Shown: positions 6,441-12,961, numbered from the stretch's first letter. The stretch is 12,961 nt of DNA from Erysipelotrichaceae bacterium (GCA_019415435.1 DXZE01000049.1:1-12961), one strand, 5' to 3'. Numbers and translations are program-made. The notes: generated by a model not told the origin, from the sequence alone.

Positions 6441-6467
6441 ATTATAACATTGTTTTCACATAATCAA
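6441..6467 (-). promoter_or_regulatory. rnf operon promoter with extended -10
   Basis: On the minus strand, TGTTATAAT (6449-6441) is a perfect TATAAT with an extended-10 TG. A -35-like TTGATT (6467-6462) lies 15 bases upstream, a short spacer that the extended -10 may compensate. Transcription should start near 6434, giving a leader of about 26 bases before the rnfC ATG at 6408. Confidence 0.75.
6450..6467. promoter_or_regulatory. Candidate Rex-like operator over the rnf promoter
   Basis: An 18-base imperfect palindrome reads TTGATTATGTGAAAACAA on the minus strand. Its outer halves TTGxTT and AAxCAA are symmetrical. It agrees at 10 of 14 fixed positions with the clostridial-type Rex consensus TTGTTAA-N4-TTAACAA, quoted from memory. 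It covers the -35 and the spacer and abuts the extended -10, where a repressor would block polymerase. Rex senses the NADH/NAD+ ratio, which would suit an NAD-linked redox complex. The match is imperfect and no rex gene is in view. Confidence 0.4.
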
Positions 6468-6538
6468 GCATTAATGCACGGATTTTGAATGACTTATCAG
6501 GGCATCTGTCTAAATCATTTTAAGGAATTATCAAAGTG

Positions 6539-6554
6539 TTAGGAAAACTTCTAA
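6539..6554. repeat. Small inverted repeat just upstream of the apbE -10
   Basis: TTAGGA (6539-6544) and TTCTAA (6549-6554) form a 6-bp inverted repeat with one G-T pair and a 4-base centre, ending 8 bases before the apbE -10. It could be an operator for apbE or chance in AT-rich DNA. Confidence 0.25.
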
Positions 6555-6558
6555 AACC

Positions 6559-6568
6559 GTGCTATCAT
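6559..6568 (+). promoter_or_regulatory. apbE promoter, extended -10 seven bases before the start codon
   Basis: GTGCTATCAT contains an extended-10 TG, one base, then TATCAT (6563-6568). No good -35 is seen at normal spacing. The predicted transcription start is at 6575-6576, on the apbE ATG, so the transcript may be leaderless. A second weak candidate (TTGAAT at 6485, TCTAAA at 6509) would give a leader of about 55 bases. Confidence 0.5.
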
Positions 6569-6575
6569 CTCAGGG

Positions 6576-7703
6576 ATGAAAAAATATAAATTACTTATTA
6601 TAAGCTTATGTGCTGCCCTGGCTGGCGGATGTACAGCTTCCTCTTCCTCTGATAACAAGGAAGATACTTATACTGCTCAATCTACCAGGACGGTATTTGA
6701 TACGGTATATGCATTCAGTGAAACCAATCCGGATGAGGATGCTTCTAAAAAGCATTTTAAAGACAGCGAAAAGCTGCTTGAGAAATACAACCAGCTGTTT
6801 GATATCTATAACAACTATGATGGTTTAAATAACCTGAAGACAGTCAATGACAATGCCGGCAAGGAACCTGTTAAAGTAGATCAGTCGATTATTGATATGC
6901 TTAATCTTGCCAGGAAGTTCTATGACTACTCGGATGGAGAATTTGATATCACGATCGGTTCTTTATTAAATGTATGGCATAACTACAGAGAAGAAGGCAT
7001 CAAGCTGAATGAATCCGGGGCCAAAGGAAACCTGCCTGCAGATGAAGAGTTGAAAGAAGCTTCTGTTCATAAGGGATGGGACAAGGTCATCATTGATGAT
7101 GATGCGAATACTGTCTATATCACGGATCCGGATGTTTCCATAGATGTTGGCGGCATTGCCAAAGGTTATGCGACCGAGTTAACTGCACAACAGATGGAAA
7201 AAGAAGGCATGAAATCCGGTTATCTGAATGTCGGCCGTAATATCCGCCTAGTTGGTAAGAAATCAGATGGAACCGATTGGCGGATTGGTGTCGCTGATCC
7301 TAAAGGAGAACAGGCTAACGGATTAGTCACAATTGATGAGAAAGATCCTGTATCGGTTGTAACTTCCGGTGACTATGAAAGGTATTATGTTGCCTCTGAT
7401 GGCAAGAAATATTCTCATATTATTGATCCTTCTACGTTATATCCTGCTGTTCTGTATCACAGTGTCACAATCATCACACCTGATTCTGCCGCTGCCGATT
7501 GTCTTTCTACCACACTATTTACTATGAGTGTGGAAGAAGGCAAGCAGGTATTAATAGCTTATGAAAAAGACAGCGGTAATGATGTACAGGCGGTATGGGT
7601 AATGGATCCTGATAAGAGTCAGAATGAAGATGGCAAAGTGTCTGGTGATTATTTCATCACCTGTACAGATGGTCTGAAAAACAATCTTACATTTACACAA
7701 TAA
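6576..7703 (+). CDS. apbE: ApbE, lipoprotein FAD:protein FMN transferase
   Basis: ApbE transfers FMN from FAD onto a threonine of target proteins on the outer side of the membrane. The likely targets here are RnfG and RnfD, encoded divergently and carrying SGAT sites. The 375-residue protein has a lipoprotein signal with lipobox LAGG|C (Cys19), then a serine-rich linker. It has SIDVGGIAKGYA (188-199), TSGDYERYY (263-271), HIIDPSTLYP (281-290) and an Asp at 308 in the metal-binding AADCLST segment. The loop usually written GGN is GRN here (220-222) and DPxTG is DPSTL; the latter is, as I recall, common in Gram-positive ApbE. The start is fixed by the signal peptide, since an in-frame TAA lies 22 bases upstream and no normal ribosome binding site is present. 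Confidence 0.93.
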   Translation: MKKYKLLIISLCAALAGGCTASSSSDNKEDTYTAQSTRTVFDTVYAFSETNPDEDASKKHFKDSEKLLEKYNQLFDIYNNYDGLNNLKTVNDNAGKEPVKVDQSIIDMLNLARKFYDYSDGEFDITIGSLLNVWHNYREEGIKLNESGAKGNLPADEELKEASVHKGWDKVIIDDDANTVYITDPDVSIDVGGIAKGYATELTAQQMEKEGMKSGYLNVGRNIRLVGKKSDGTDWRIGVADPKGEQANGLVTIDEKDPVSVVTSGDYERYYVASDGKKYSHIIDPSTLYPAVLYHSVTIITPDSAAADCLSTTLFTMSVEEGKQVLIAYEKDSGNDVQAVWVMDPDKSQNEDGKVSGDYFITCTDGLKNNLTFTQ

Positions 7704-7732
7704 AGGAACCACTTGCATGTGATTCCTTTTTT
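7702..7732 (+). terminator. Terminator between convergent apbE and MATE genes
   Basis: AAAGGAA (7702-7708) pairs with TTCCTTT (7723-7729), then one mismatch and CAC/GTG, with loop TTGCAT. It overlaps the apbE stop codon and runs into a T tract. On the minus strand the same hairpin is followed by only a short T run, so it may also serve the MATE gene, less efficiently. Confidence 0.8.
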
Positions 7733-7734
7733 AT

Positions 7735-9099
7735 TTATGAAGATTCTTTTGTATCTGCCGGTAAATGATGGAAGAAATTCACAAGGAATGGAATTGTTAT
7801 TAATGCGGACATTGTTTCCGAACAGGATTGCGCCATCTGCAATCCCTGTAAACCCGCTATAGCCGTTAATACCAATACACTTGGAATCAGAACCAGTCCA
7901 CTGCGCAATGTCGCAAGGAAAGTAGCTTCACCACTTTTACCAATGGATTGAAACAGCATGTTCCCAAACATGGTCACCGGCATCAGAACCAGAGAAATAC
8001 ACTGCCACCGCATTGTGACAACACCAATCTTAGTTACTTCAGGATCATCACGGAAGAAACGGACAAATGGTTCGGCGTTGATAAAAGAAGCGACTGCTAA
8101 AGCTGCCATGATGATGGTTCCTGCTTTCAAGGCAAAGAAGAAGCCGTCTTTTAACCTGCTGTATTTACCAGCTCCATAGTTGAATGCTGATACAGGCTGG
8201 AATCCCTGTCCTATACCTACCGCAATGCAGAACAGGAAGTTAACAATTCTTGTCACAATGGATATGGCTGCTACTGCCGCATCCCCATAGACAGCCGCAT
8301 TACTGTTAAGAACCATTGTTGATACAGAGTTCAATCCCTGTCTTGCCAGAGATGGGAAACCGGTTGAAATAATATCGGTAAATACTTTTCTTCTTTTTGT
8401 AAAGTACTTCAGGTTAAAGCGGGATTGTGTCTCTCCTTTTAAATAAGGAATCATAAGGATTACCATGGATACATATTGTGATACGGTTGTACTTAAACCA
8501 GCTCCACCAATCCCCATATGGAATATTCTTACTAAGACATAGTCACCGAATATATTCAGAATGCCGCCTGCAGTTAATCCAATCATGGCATAGAAGGCTT
8601 TGCCTTCATAGCGCATGATGTTATTCAAGACACAGCTCGATGTCATTGCCGGACCAGCAATCAATATAAAGAACGCATATGTTCTTGCATAAGGAAGAAT
8701 GGTATCCGTACTTCCTAATAAGCGCATTAAGGGATCCATGAACATTAATCCTATTAACAATACTGCCATACCAGCCAGAATAGATGACCAGAAAGATGTA
8801 CTGCAGTATTCTCTTGCGGAATCTACATTCTTCCTGCCTAATTGTCTTGCTATATTGGAACCTGCGCCATGGCCAAACATAAAGCCAAATGCCTGTAAGA
8901 TAGCCATTAAGCCAAAGACAATACCGGTTGCACCACTGGCTGCGGTACTGATTGTACCTACAAAGTAGGTATCTGCCATGTTATAGATATTTGTGACAAG
9001 CATGGAAATAACCGTAGGAACAGCAAGCGTAATGATAAGCTTCCCTACTGGTGTTTCCGTCATCTTTTTATACTGTTTTTCTTCTTCTTTGTTATCCAT
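7735..9099 (-). CDS. MATE family efflux transporter
   Basis: A 454-residue integral membrane protein with about twelve hydrophobic helices in two related halves, the size and layout of MATE (multidrug and toxin extrusion) antiporters, which export cationic drugs or metabolites using a Na+ or H+ gradient. The first helix region PVGKLIITLAVPTVISMLV with IYNMADTYFVG, then FGHGAGSNIARQLGRKN, is typical; the second half has NAAVYGDAAVAAISIVTRI and GIGQGFQPVSAFNYGAGK. Substrate cannot be told. It stands alone between two terminators. No Shine-Dalgarno sequence is seen before the ATG; a TATAAT ends 7 bases upstream, so the message may be leaderless. If Na+-driven, it could draw on an Rnf-made gradient, but that is speculation. 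Confidence 0.93.
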   Translation of the reverse strand: MDNKEEEKQYKKMTETPVGKLIITLAVPTVISMLVTNIYNMADTYFVGTISTAASGATGIVFGLMAILQAFGFMFGHGAGSNIARQLGRKNVDSAREYCSTSFWSSILAGMAVLLIGLMFMDPLMRLLGSTDTILPYARTYAFFILIAGPAMTSSCVLNNIMRYEGKAFYAMIGLTAGGILNIFGDYVLVRIFHMGIGGAGLSTTVSQYVSMVILMIPYLKGETQSRFNLKYFTKRRKVFTDIISTGFPSLARQGLNSVSTMVLNSNAAVYGDAAVAAISIVTRIVNFLFCIAVGIGQGFQPVSAFNYGAGKYSRLKDGFFFALKAGTIIMAALAVASFINAEPFVRFFRDDPEVTKIGVVTMRWQCISLVLMPVTMFGNMLFQSIGKSGEATFLATLRSGLVLIPSVLVLTAIAGLQGLQMAQSCSETMSALITIPFLVNFFHHLPADTKESS

Positions 9100-9106
9100 G
9101 CCATGT

Positions 9107-9112
9107 ATTATA
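9107..9112 (-). promoter_or_regulatory. -10 element of the MATE gene, abutting the start codon
   Basis: A perfect TATAAT on the minus strand, with 7 bases between it and the ATG at 9099. No convincing -35 hexamer lies at 16-18 bases. The expected transcription start is at or within a base or two of the ATG. Confidence 0.5.
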
Positions 9113-9120
9113 CAACGTAT

Positions 9121-9152
9121 AAAAAAGATCTGCAGTTTTCACCTGCAGGTCT
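9121..9152 (-). terminator. Terminator of the S1-pepC-GNAT-DUF362 operon
   Basis: On the minus strand AGACCTGCAG pairs with CTGCAGATCT (one mismatch) around a 7-base loop and is followed by six T residues. It lies 4 bases after the DUF362 stop and insulates the MATE promoter. Confidence 0.88.
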
Positions 9153-9156
9153 CTTG

Positions 9157-10170
9157 TTAACGGGTGATGACTTTTGGATTGACGAATGGTACAACATCCT
9201 TTACTGCTTCTTTGGCATCGATGCGTACTTCATCATTATCAAGATCAATTAAGACATACTTTCTGTTTCCCATGCCAAGCTCCTGCATGTAGGATAACTG
9301 TCTTAAGCCATGTCTTGTCTCCATTCTTTCCACAAGATCATGATGATCCGATTCCTTCATCGCATAGATCATATCGACAGAAGCCTGATCAATGGCACAG
9401 ATATCTAATGAAGCCAGAATACCAACATTCGGAGTAACTACCGGGGCAGCCGCAACACCTTCACAATCACAGGATACAGACATATTTCTCATGACATTGA
9501 TGAAGGAAATATGTTTGCCGAAATGATCCACAGTTGCCTTGGCTGATTCGGTAAATCTCTCCATGAACTCTTCCCTGGAGATATCCCACATATCAGGTGA
9601 ACCAGGTGTTGTATGAATTTCCTTCTTGCCGATTCTTCCATCCGCACAGCCAATACCGATATTCTTGTTGGAGCCTCCGAAGCCGCCCTGTGTATGGCCC
9701 TTGAAATGCGTTAATACAAGCATGGAATCATAGTTCAGTTCATGACTGCCGACATGCATTTCCTTAAACCATTTGCCATTTTCAACCGGTAATGTAACAA
9801 CTCCTTCTTCATCCATGATATCTACCGGGCAGAAAGTCCAGCCATTGACTTCCAAAGTTTCACGATGCTGTCTGGTTGTATAACGGTCACCTTCATAATA
9901 TGTATTTGTTTCTACAATCGTACCGCCGGGAATATCATTTTCCATTAACTGCTTTACCCATGGACGCGGCAGAATGTTCGGTCCATGCTTTTCACCTGTA
10001 TGAAGCTTTACGGCAATCTTACCAGTCAGATTACTGTTAATCTTCTTATAGGCTTTTTCTAATCCCTGTGCAGATAAATCTCTTGTGAAATAAACGATTG
10101 ATTCATTACCAGTACGTTCATTGTAAGGTACATACTTATCGCCATCTGTACCAGGCATTATCTTTGTCAT
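9157..10170 (-). CDS. DUF362 domain protein without ferredoxin domain
   Basis: A 337-residue soluble protein of the DUF362 family, often annotated as Fe-S centre protein; the biochemical role is not established to my knowledge. Recognisable segments are IAVKLHTGEKHGPN (about 52-65), PVDIMDEEG (115-123), LTHFKGHTQGGFGG (153-166) with His/Lys residues, NMSVSCDC (229-236) and LASLDICAIDQASVD (252-266). The paired cysteines 234 and 236 in SCDC are the only obvious cluster-type ligands. The CxxCxxCxxxCP ferredoxin insert of many relatives is absent, as I recall is usual in gut Firmicutes versions. The start is supported by AAGGAG with good spacing; the ATG follows the GNAT stop by 4 bases. It closes a four-gene operon. 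Confidence 0.85.
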   Translation of the reverse strand: MTKIMPGTDGDKYVPYNERTGNESIVYFTRDLSAQGLEKAYKKINSNLTGKIAVKLHTGEKHGPNILPRPWVKQLMENDIPGGTIVETNTYYEGDRYTTRQHRETLEVNGWTFCPVDIMDEEGVVTLPVENGKWFKEMHVGSHELNYDSMLVLTHFKGHTQGGFGGSNKNIGIGCADGRIGKKEIHTTPGSPDMWDISREEFMERFTESAKATVDHFGKHISFINVMRNMSVSCDCEGVAAAPVVTPNVGILASLDICAIDQASVDMIYAMKESDHHDLVERMETRHGLRQLSYMQELGMGNRKYVLIDLDNDEVRIDAKEAVKDVVPFVNPKVITR

Positions 10171-10174
10171 ATCC

Positions 10175-10675
10175 CTATTCTCCTTTTTTCGTTACGATAT
10201 ATTCCAGTTCATCTTTATCAAAAGTCGGATCAGGTCTTCTGTTACCTGTCATTTCAAATCCAGCATTTGAGTACAGCATACGCTTATGCAAGTCCTGTTC
10301 ATTCACCCAGACATGCATGACTTCTGCGTCCTTTTCAGCAAGTGTCTCAGCGGCTGCCTGTGAAAGAGCCTGTCCTACGCCTGCATTATGGAACAAAGGA
10401 TCTACATACAGAGAATTCACTTCCAATTTCCTGCCATTCTGGGTCATATATAAAACACCTTTAATAATGCCATCATCATATACACGGATGCCTTTTAAAG
10501 CACCTTTGTCATTCTGAAAATGCAGGGCTAAAGGAAGCACCTGGAATTTGTTAAACCTGGCGGGATCATCATACAGTCTTTCATGAATGATTTCATGATT
10601 ATAGGAAACAATAATCTCGGCAATTCTTGAAGCATCTTTTGTTTCTGCTTTTCTTACATGTTCTGCCATCATCAT
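10175..10675 (-). CDS. GNAT family N-acetyltransferase
   Basis: A 166-residue single-domain GNAT protein. It contains an N-terminal VRKAETKDASRIAEII strand-helix, the acetyl-CoA pyrophosphate loop in LYVDPLFHNAGVGQAL (motif A, about 91-106), and the late NEQDLHKRMLYSNAGFEMTG segment (about 124-143), where the relative of the conserved F-Y-x-x-x-G-F element sits. The acceptor substrate is unknown. Three consecutive ATG codons begin the frame; GCAGG lies just before them, which best suits the second or third ATG (10672 or 10669). The next gene, DUF362, starts 4 bases after its stop, so they are surely co-transcribed. Confidence 0.88.
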   Translation of the reverse strand: MMMAEHVRKAETKDASRIAEIIVSYNHEIIHERLYDDPARFNKFQVLPLALHFQNDKGALKGIRVYDDGIIKGVLYMTQNGRKLEVNSLYVDPLFHNAGVGQALSQAAAETLAEKDAEVMHVWVNEQDLHKRMLYSNAGFEMTGNRRPDPTFDKDELEYIVTKKGE

Positions 10676-10715
10676 ATGCCTGCTTTCTTACATATATTGT
10701 ATTACGAAATACTGA

Positions 10716-12023
10716 TTATTCTTCTTCAAATCCCTGAATAACAACAGGTTCTTTCTTTAACATCTCTAACTGTTCTTTACTGAAATACTTCTTGTTTACA
10801 ACAGCTTCATATACATATTCCTTAAAGTAAGCTTCTGAACATACATAATAGCCATCTCTGCCATTTTCCTTACCCCAGGAATTCTCTATCTTCCATCTGT
10901 CAGGCTTATGATTCTCATCAAAGTTCACACCTGTTAGTAGCATGGCATGGGTAGCGGCTGAACTTCTTAATTCTAATCTGTCTTTCTTAGGCATGGAAAG
11001 ATCCACACCGCCAAGCAGACCATCATATTCAAATGAATCCGGATCCCATACGCCTTCTTTTCTTGCCCCATAAGCACCGGCATCACATGCAAACCATAAA
11101 GGTTCGCCACCTTCTAACTGCTTTACACAGAGAGCTTCCATTTCCTCTTCATTCACATTCAAGGCAAACAGGTCATGATCTGCCATGTTTCCCATGGAAT
11201 GGAATACAACCGGTGTATCCATTTTCTTATTATCAGTAGGTTCATTGATGACAGCTGTATAGTCATCTAAGGACATGCCGATATATTTTTCATAGAAAGA
11301 CATTGGATTCAGATTACGGTCAATATGATATTCATTCTTTTCATCCCTGTAGGCAAAATCAAATGTATCTGCCGGTTCACCAAAGGCAATGCATTCTGCC
11401 TTATAAACTTCCGCAAGCATTTCTTCCTTGCGTTTGGAAACATCTTCTCCCTTTTGAACCCTCTGACGTAATTCCATGGCATCTTTCTTCAGAAGCTTGT
11501 TAATGAGCGTCATGAATTCATCGGTATGATCAGACTGATATGTCTCTGGTACGGCGCTCTTTGGAACAGCACCATATTTCTTAATCAGGTCAACTGCCAT
11601 ACCCCAGTAGCCGCCATCATCAATGCCTCTTAGGATATACTGCATCATCTGATCATTAACCGGCTTATCCGCATTGGCAATGATCATTTCCAGAAAGTTA
11701 TTAGCTTTTTCAAGCTTGTCATAAAAGGTAATGTAGTTCTGTGAAAGTTCAAATTCCTTTAAATGCAGTTTCTCTGCGACAATTTCACGCATAATGTTCA
11801 AACATGCAAACATCCAGCATCTGCCTGACTTCTGCTGGGCTGTGATGCCTCTTGTTTTGAGTTCAATGCTGAAAGCACCATTGAGCCTGGCCGCATTGCC
11901 TGGTACATAGGCAATATTCTTTAATTCTGTCTTGGCGGCGGCAGCACTTAATACATGTGCCTGTGCATCCTTATCATATGCATCACGAAATGATGCGATT
12001 GTTTCTTTACTTAATCCCTTCAT
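10716..12023 (-). CDS. pepC: Aminopeptidase C, bleomycin hydrolase family (C1B)
   Basis: A cytoplasmic papain-fold cysteine aminopeptidase that removes N-terminal residues from peptides, usually as a hexamer with the C-terminus in the active site. The 435-residue length fits the family. The catalytic residues are visible: Gln63 and Cys69 in QQKSGRCWMFACLN, His359 in SSAATHAMLLTGV, and Asn381 in WKIENSWGKENGRDGYY. The C-terminus ends in three glutamates (GFEEE); many relatives end in a short hydrophobic or charged arm that trims substrates. The ATG shares one base with the upstream S1-gene stop (TAATG), with GGAGG 7 bases before, so it is translated in series with that gene. A gap of 40 bases separates it from the GNAT gene. 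Confidence 0.96.
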   Translation of the reverse strand: MKGLSKETIASFRDAYDKDAQAHVLSAAAAKTELKNIAYVPGNAARLNGAFSIELKTRGITAQQKSGRCWMFACLNIMREIVAEKLHLKEFELSQNYITFYDKLEKANNFLEMIIANADKPVNDQMMQYILRGIDDGGYWGMAVDLIKKYGAVPKSAVPETYQSDHTDEFMTLINKLLKKDAMELRQRVQKGEDVSKRKEEMLAEVYKAECIAFGEPADTFDFAYRDEKNEYHIDRNLNPMSFYEKYIGMSLDDYTAVINEPTDNKKMDTPVVFHSMGNMADHDLFALNVNEEEMEALCVKQLEGGEPLWFACDAGAYGARKEGVWDPDSFEYDGLLGGVDLSMPKKDRLELRSSAATHAMLLTGVNFDENHKPDRWKIENSWGKENGRDGYYVCSEAYFKEYVYEAVVNKKYFSKEQLEMLKKEPVVIQGFEEE

Positions 12024-12397
12024 TATTTTTCCTCCAGTATATTCTTTTCTGCTTCATCAACCCATTCATCCATATGTTCCGCAATCGAACGGAAACCAAT
12101 CTTCATAGGCGGTAAAGAAGCCTTCTGATGTACAGGCTGTCTGGTACGGTTTCTTCCCGGCTTCTGCAATGCTTTTAAAGAAAGCCTTGCCTGATGAGTT
12201 TTGGGATCAAAGTCAATGATCTTGACTCTGACTTTATCCCCTGCCGTTACATAACGGGCAATGTTCTTAACATATCCATCACTGATTTCGGAAATATGAA
12301 TCAGACCGCTGGTATTTCTGTCTAATGCCACAAAGGCACCATATGGCTGAATTCCTGTCACTTTTCCTTCTACAATCATGCCTGTTTTATATTTCAT
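12023..12397 (-). CDS. S1-domain RNA-binding protein, YugI/CvfD (general stress protein 13) type
   Basis: A 124-residue protein with a single S1 domain at residues 3-76 (GMIVEGKVTGIQPYGAFVAL, GLIHISEIS, GDKVRVKIIDFD, RLSLKAL), followed by a basic Arg/Gln linker and a C-terminal acidic helix. This matches small ribosome-associated S1 proteins of Gram-positive bacteria such as YugI/CvfD, which bind RNA or ribosomes and affect translation under stress. It heads the operon, and its stop overlaps the pepC start by one base. A weak GGAAGTG lies before the ATG, and a TATACT about 22 bases upstream is a possible -10. The exact orthology is not certain. Confidence 0.9.
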   Translation of the reverse strand: MKYKTGMIVEGKVTGIQPYGAFVALDRNTSGLIHISEISDGYVKNIARYVTAGDKVRVKIIDFDPKTHQARLSLKALQKPGRNRTRQPVHQKASLPPMKIGFRSIAEHMDEWVDEAEKNILEEK

Positions 12398-12426
12398 ATC
12401 TATACACTTCCGCTCAAAAGTATATC

Positions 12427-12453
12427 ATGGATCGGGCATAACAGTTGATCCAT
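12427..12453. repeat. Inverted repeat in the divergent S1/NifU intergenic region
   Basis: ATGGATC (12427-12433) and GATCCAT (12447-12453) form a perfect 7-bp inverted repeat with a 13-base centre. The right arm overlaps the -35 of the NifU-domain gene and the left arm lies near the S1-gene promoter region. It is a possible operator serving both genes, but the regulator is unknown. Confidence 0.35.
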
Positions 12454-12473
12454 CACGAATCATCTTTTATATT
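12445..12473 (+). promoter_or_regulatory. Promoter of the NifU-domain gene
   Basis: TTGATC (12445-12450) and TATATT (12468-12473) are separated by 17 bases. Transcription should start near 12480, leaving a leader of about 20 bases that contains AAGAGG before the ATG at 12500. Confidence 0.65.
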
Positions 12474-12499
12474 TACTCCTGTAATAAGAGGTGTATAGC

Positions 12500-12916
12500 A
12501 TGACTAGAGAAGATGAAGAAAAAAGAATCAATGAACAGATTGAAGAAAATATGAAGGGCCATGAAATCCCGGCTCCTGAAGTTCCTAAGAAAGAACCAAA
12601 GCCGCAGACTGAGACAGCCCCTGAAGAACTGCTGAATGCAGAAACACCGCAGCGTCAGGATCTGATTAACAGAATCAATCATACATTAAATAAGATCAGA
12701 CCTTATATTCAGGCTGATGGCGGTGATGTTCAGTTCGAAGATTATAAAGATGGTGTTGTCACAGTATCCATGCTTGGCGCATGTGCAGGATGCTTTATGG
12801 CAAGTGCAGATATTACCGAAGGAATTCAGGCTATTCTGATTGATGAAGTTCCTGAAGTTAAATCCGTAAAGATGCTTGAAAGTTCTCCATGGGGACCTCA
12901 GGCAATGAATTTCTAA
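12500..12916 (+). CDS. NifU C-terminal-domain Fe-S scaffold protein with charged N-terminal extension
   Basis: The C-terminal half (about residues 54-124) is a NifU-like/NfuA domain, LNKIRPYIQADGGDVQFEDY then GVVTVSMLGACAGCFM, with the cluster-binding CAGC (Cys95, Cys98) and VPEVKSV. Such proteins assemble or carry a 4Fe-4S cluster on a dimer and deliver it to client enzymes; the Rnf subunits in this window are possible clients, but that is inference. The first 53 residues are rich in Glu, Lys and Pro and look disordered; stand-alone Nfu domains are often only 75-80 residues. I chose the ATG at 12500 because AAGAGG lies 8 bases upstream; a GTG at 12491 is in frame but overlaps that site. It is transcribed alone. 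Confidence 0.9.
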   Translation: MTREDEEKRINEQIEENMKGHEIPAPEVPKKEPKPQTETAPEELLNAETPQRQDLINRINHTLNKIRPYIQADGGDVQFEDYKDGVVTVSMLGACAGCFMASADITEGIQAILIDEVPEVKSVKMLESSPWGPQAMNF

Positions 12917-12922
12917 GAAAAC

Positions 12923-12946
12923 AAGCAGACAGATGTCTGCTTTTAT
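12923..12946 (+). terminator. Terminator of the NifU-domain gene
   Basis: AAGCAGAC (12923-12930) and GTCTGCTT (12935-12942) form a perfect 8-bp stem with a 4-base loop and run into TTTATTATATTTTT. It begins 6 bases after the stop codon. Confidence 0.85.
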
Positions 12947-12961
12947 TATATTTTTCTATAA

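Noticed and set aside
6409..6575. Riboswitch or structured leader (for example FMN-type) before rnfC or apbE
   Set aside because: The predicted leaders are about 26 and 0 bases, too short for a riboswitch, and no FMN-element motifs were seen.
10098..10517. 139-codon plus-strand frame antisense to the GNAT and DUF362 genes
   Set aside because: Shadow of two clear minus-strand genes; no recognisable protein features.
10699..10712. Small hairpin GTATT/AATAC between pepC and the GNAT gene
   Set aside because: Only five base pairs and no T tract on the minus strand, so I do not call it a terminator.
1..12961. CRISPR array, insertion sequence or toxin-antitoxin pair
   Set aside because: No regularly spaced repeats, transposase-like frame with terminal repeats, or toxin/antitoxin-like pair was recognised on either strand.

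Overview
The window reads as a moderately AT-rich, low-GC Gram-positive (Bacillota) chromosome segment, possibly from the Erysipelotrichia. This is inferred from the gene set, strong AGGAGG-type ribosome binding sites, a tRNA whose CCA end is not encoded, and a lipoprotein ApbE. No 16S or other decisive marker is present, so the lineage is uncertain.

Left edge (1-560): a tRNA-His(GTG) gene with its own promoter and a rho-independent terminator. It is followed by about 310 bases of decayed sequence whose minus strand still encodes the tail of a phage head-morphogenesis protein and the start of a second phage-like protein with an internal stop. I read this as a worn prophage scar beside the tRNA. 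Next (573-1507, minus) is a two-gene unit: a small strand-rich protein overlapping by ATGA a membrane-anchored SAF/CpaB-like protein.

Centre (1557-6467, minus): a complete promoter-to-terminator Rnf operon in the order rnfC-D-G-E-A-[63-residue Cys-rich membrane peptide]-rnfB. Rnf is a membrane flavin/iron-sulfur complex that couples ferredoxin:NAD+ electron transfer to ion pumping. The genes are tightly coupled (TAATG overlaps, gaps of 9-11 bases, one 13-14 base overlap). RnfB here is only 96 residues: it keeps the membrane anchor and the Cx2Cx4Cx16C iron-sulfur motif but has no ferredoxin domains, and it ends cleanly 16 bases before a terminator. The 63-residue peptide just upstream has the same plan of membrane segment plus four cysteines. 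The rnf promoter has an extended -10, and an 18-base imperfect palindrome resembling a Rex (NADH-sensing repressor) site lies over its -35 and spacer. Divergently transcribed is apbE, the lipoprotein flavin transferase that would attach FMN to the SGAT threonines visible in RnfD and RnfG, so the two units form one functional module.

Right half: a MATE efflux transporter (7735-9099, minus), then a four-gene minus-strand operon: S1-domain RNA-binding protein, cysteine aminopeptidase PepC, GNAT acetyltransferase and a DUF362 protein (12397 down to 9157), closed by a terminator. At the right edge a divergent plus-strand gene encodes a NifU C-terminal-domain Fe-S scaffold protein with a charged N-terminal extension and its own promoter and terminator. 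Both apbE and the MATE gene have a -10 element 7 bases before the start codon, which suggests leaderless transcripts.

The most unusual element is the Rnf complex with a minimal RnfB and an added Cys4 membrane peptide.
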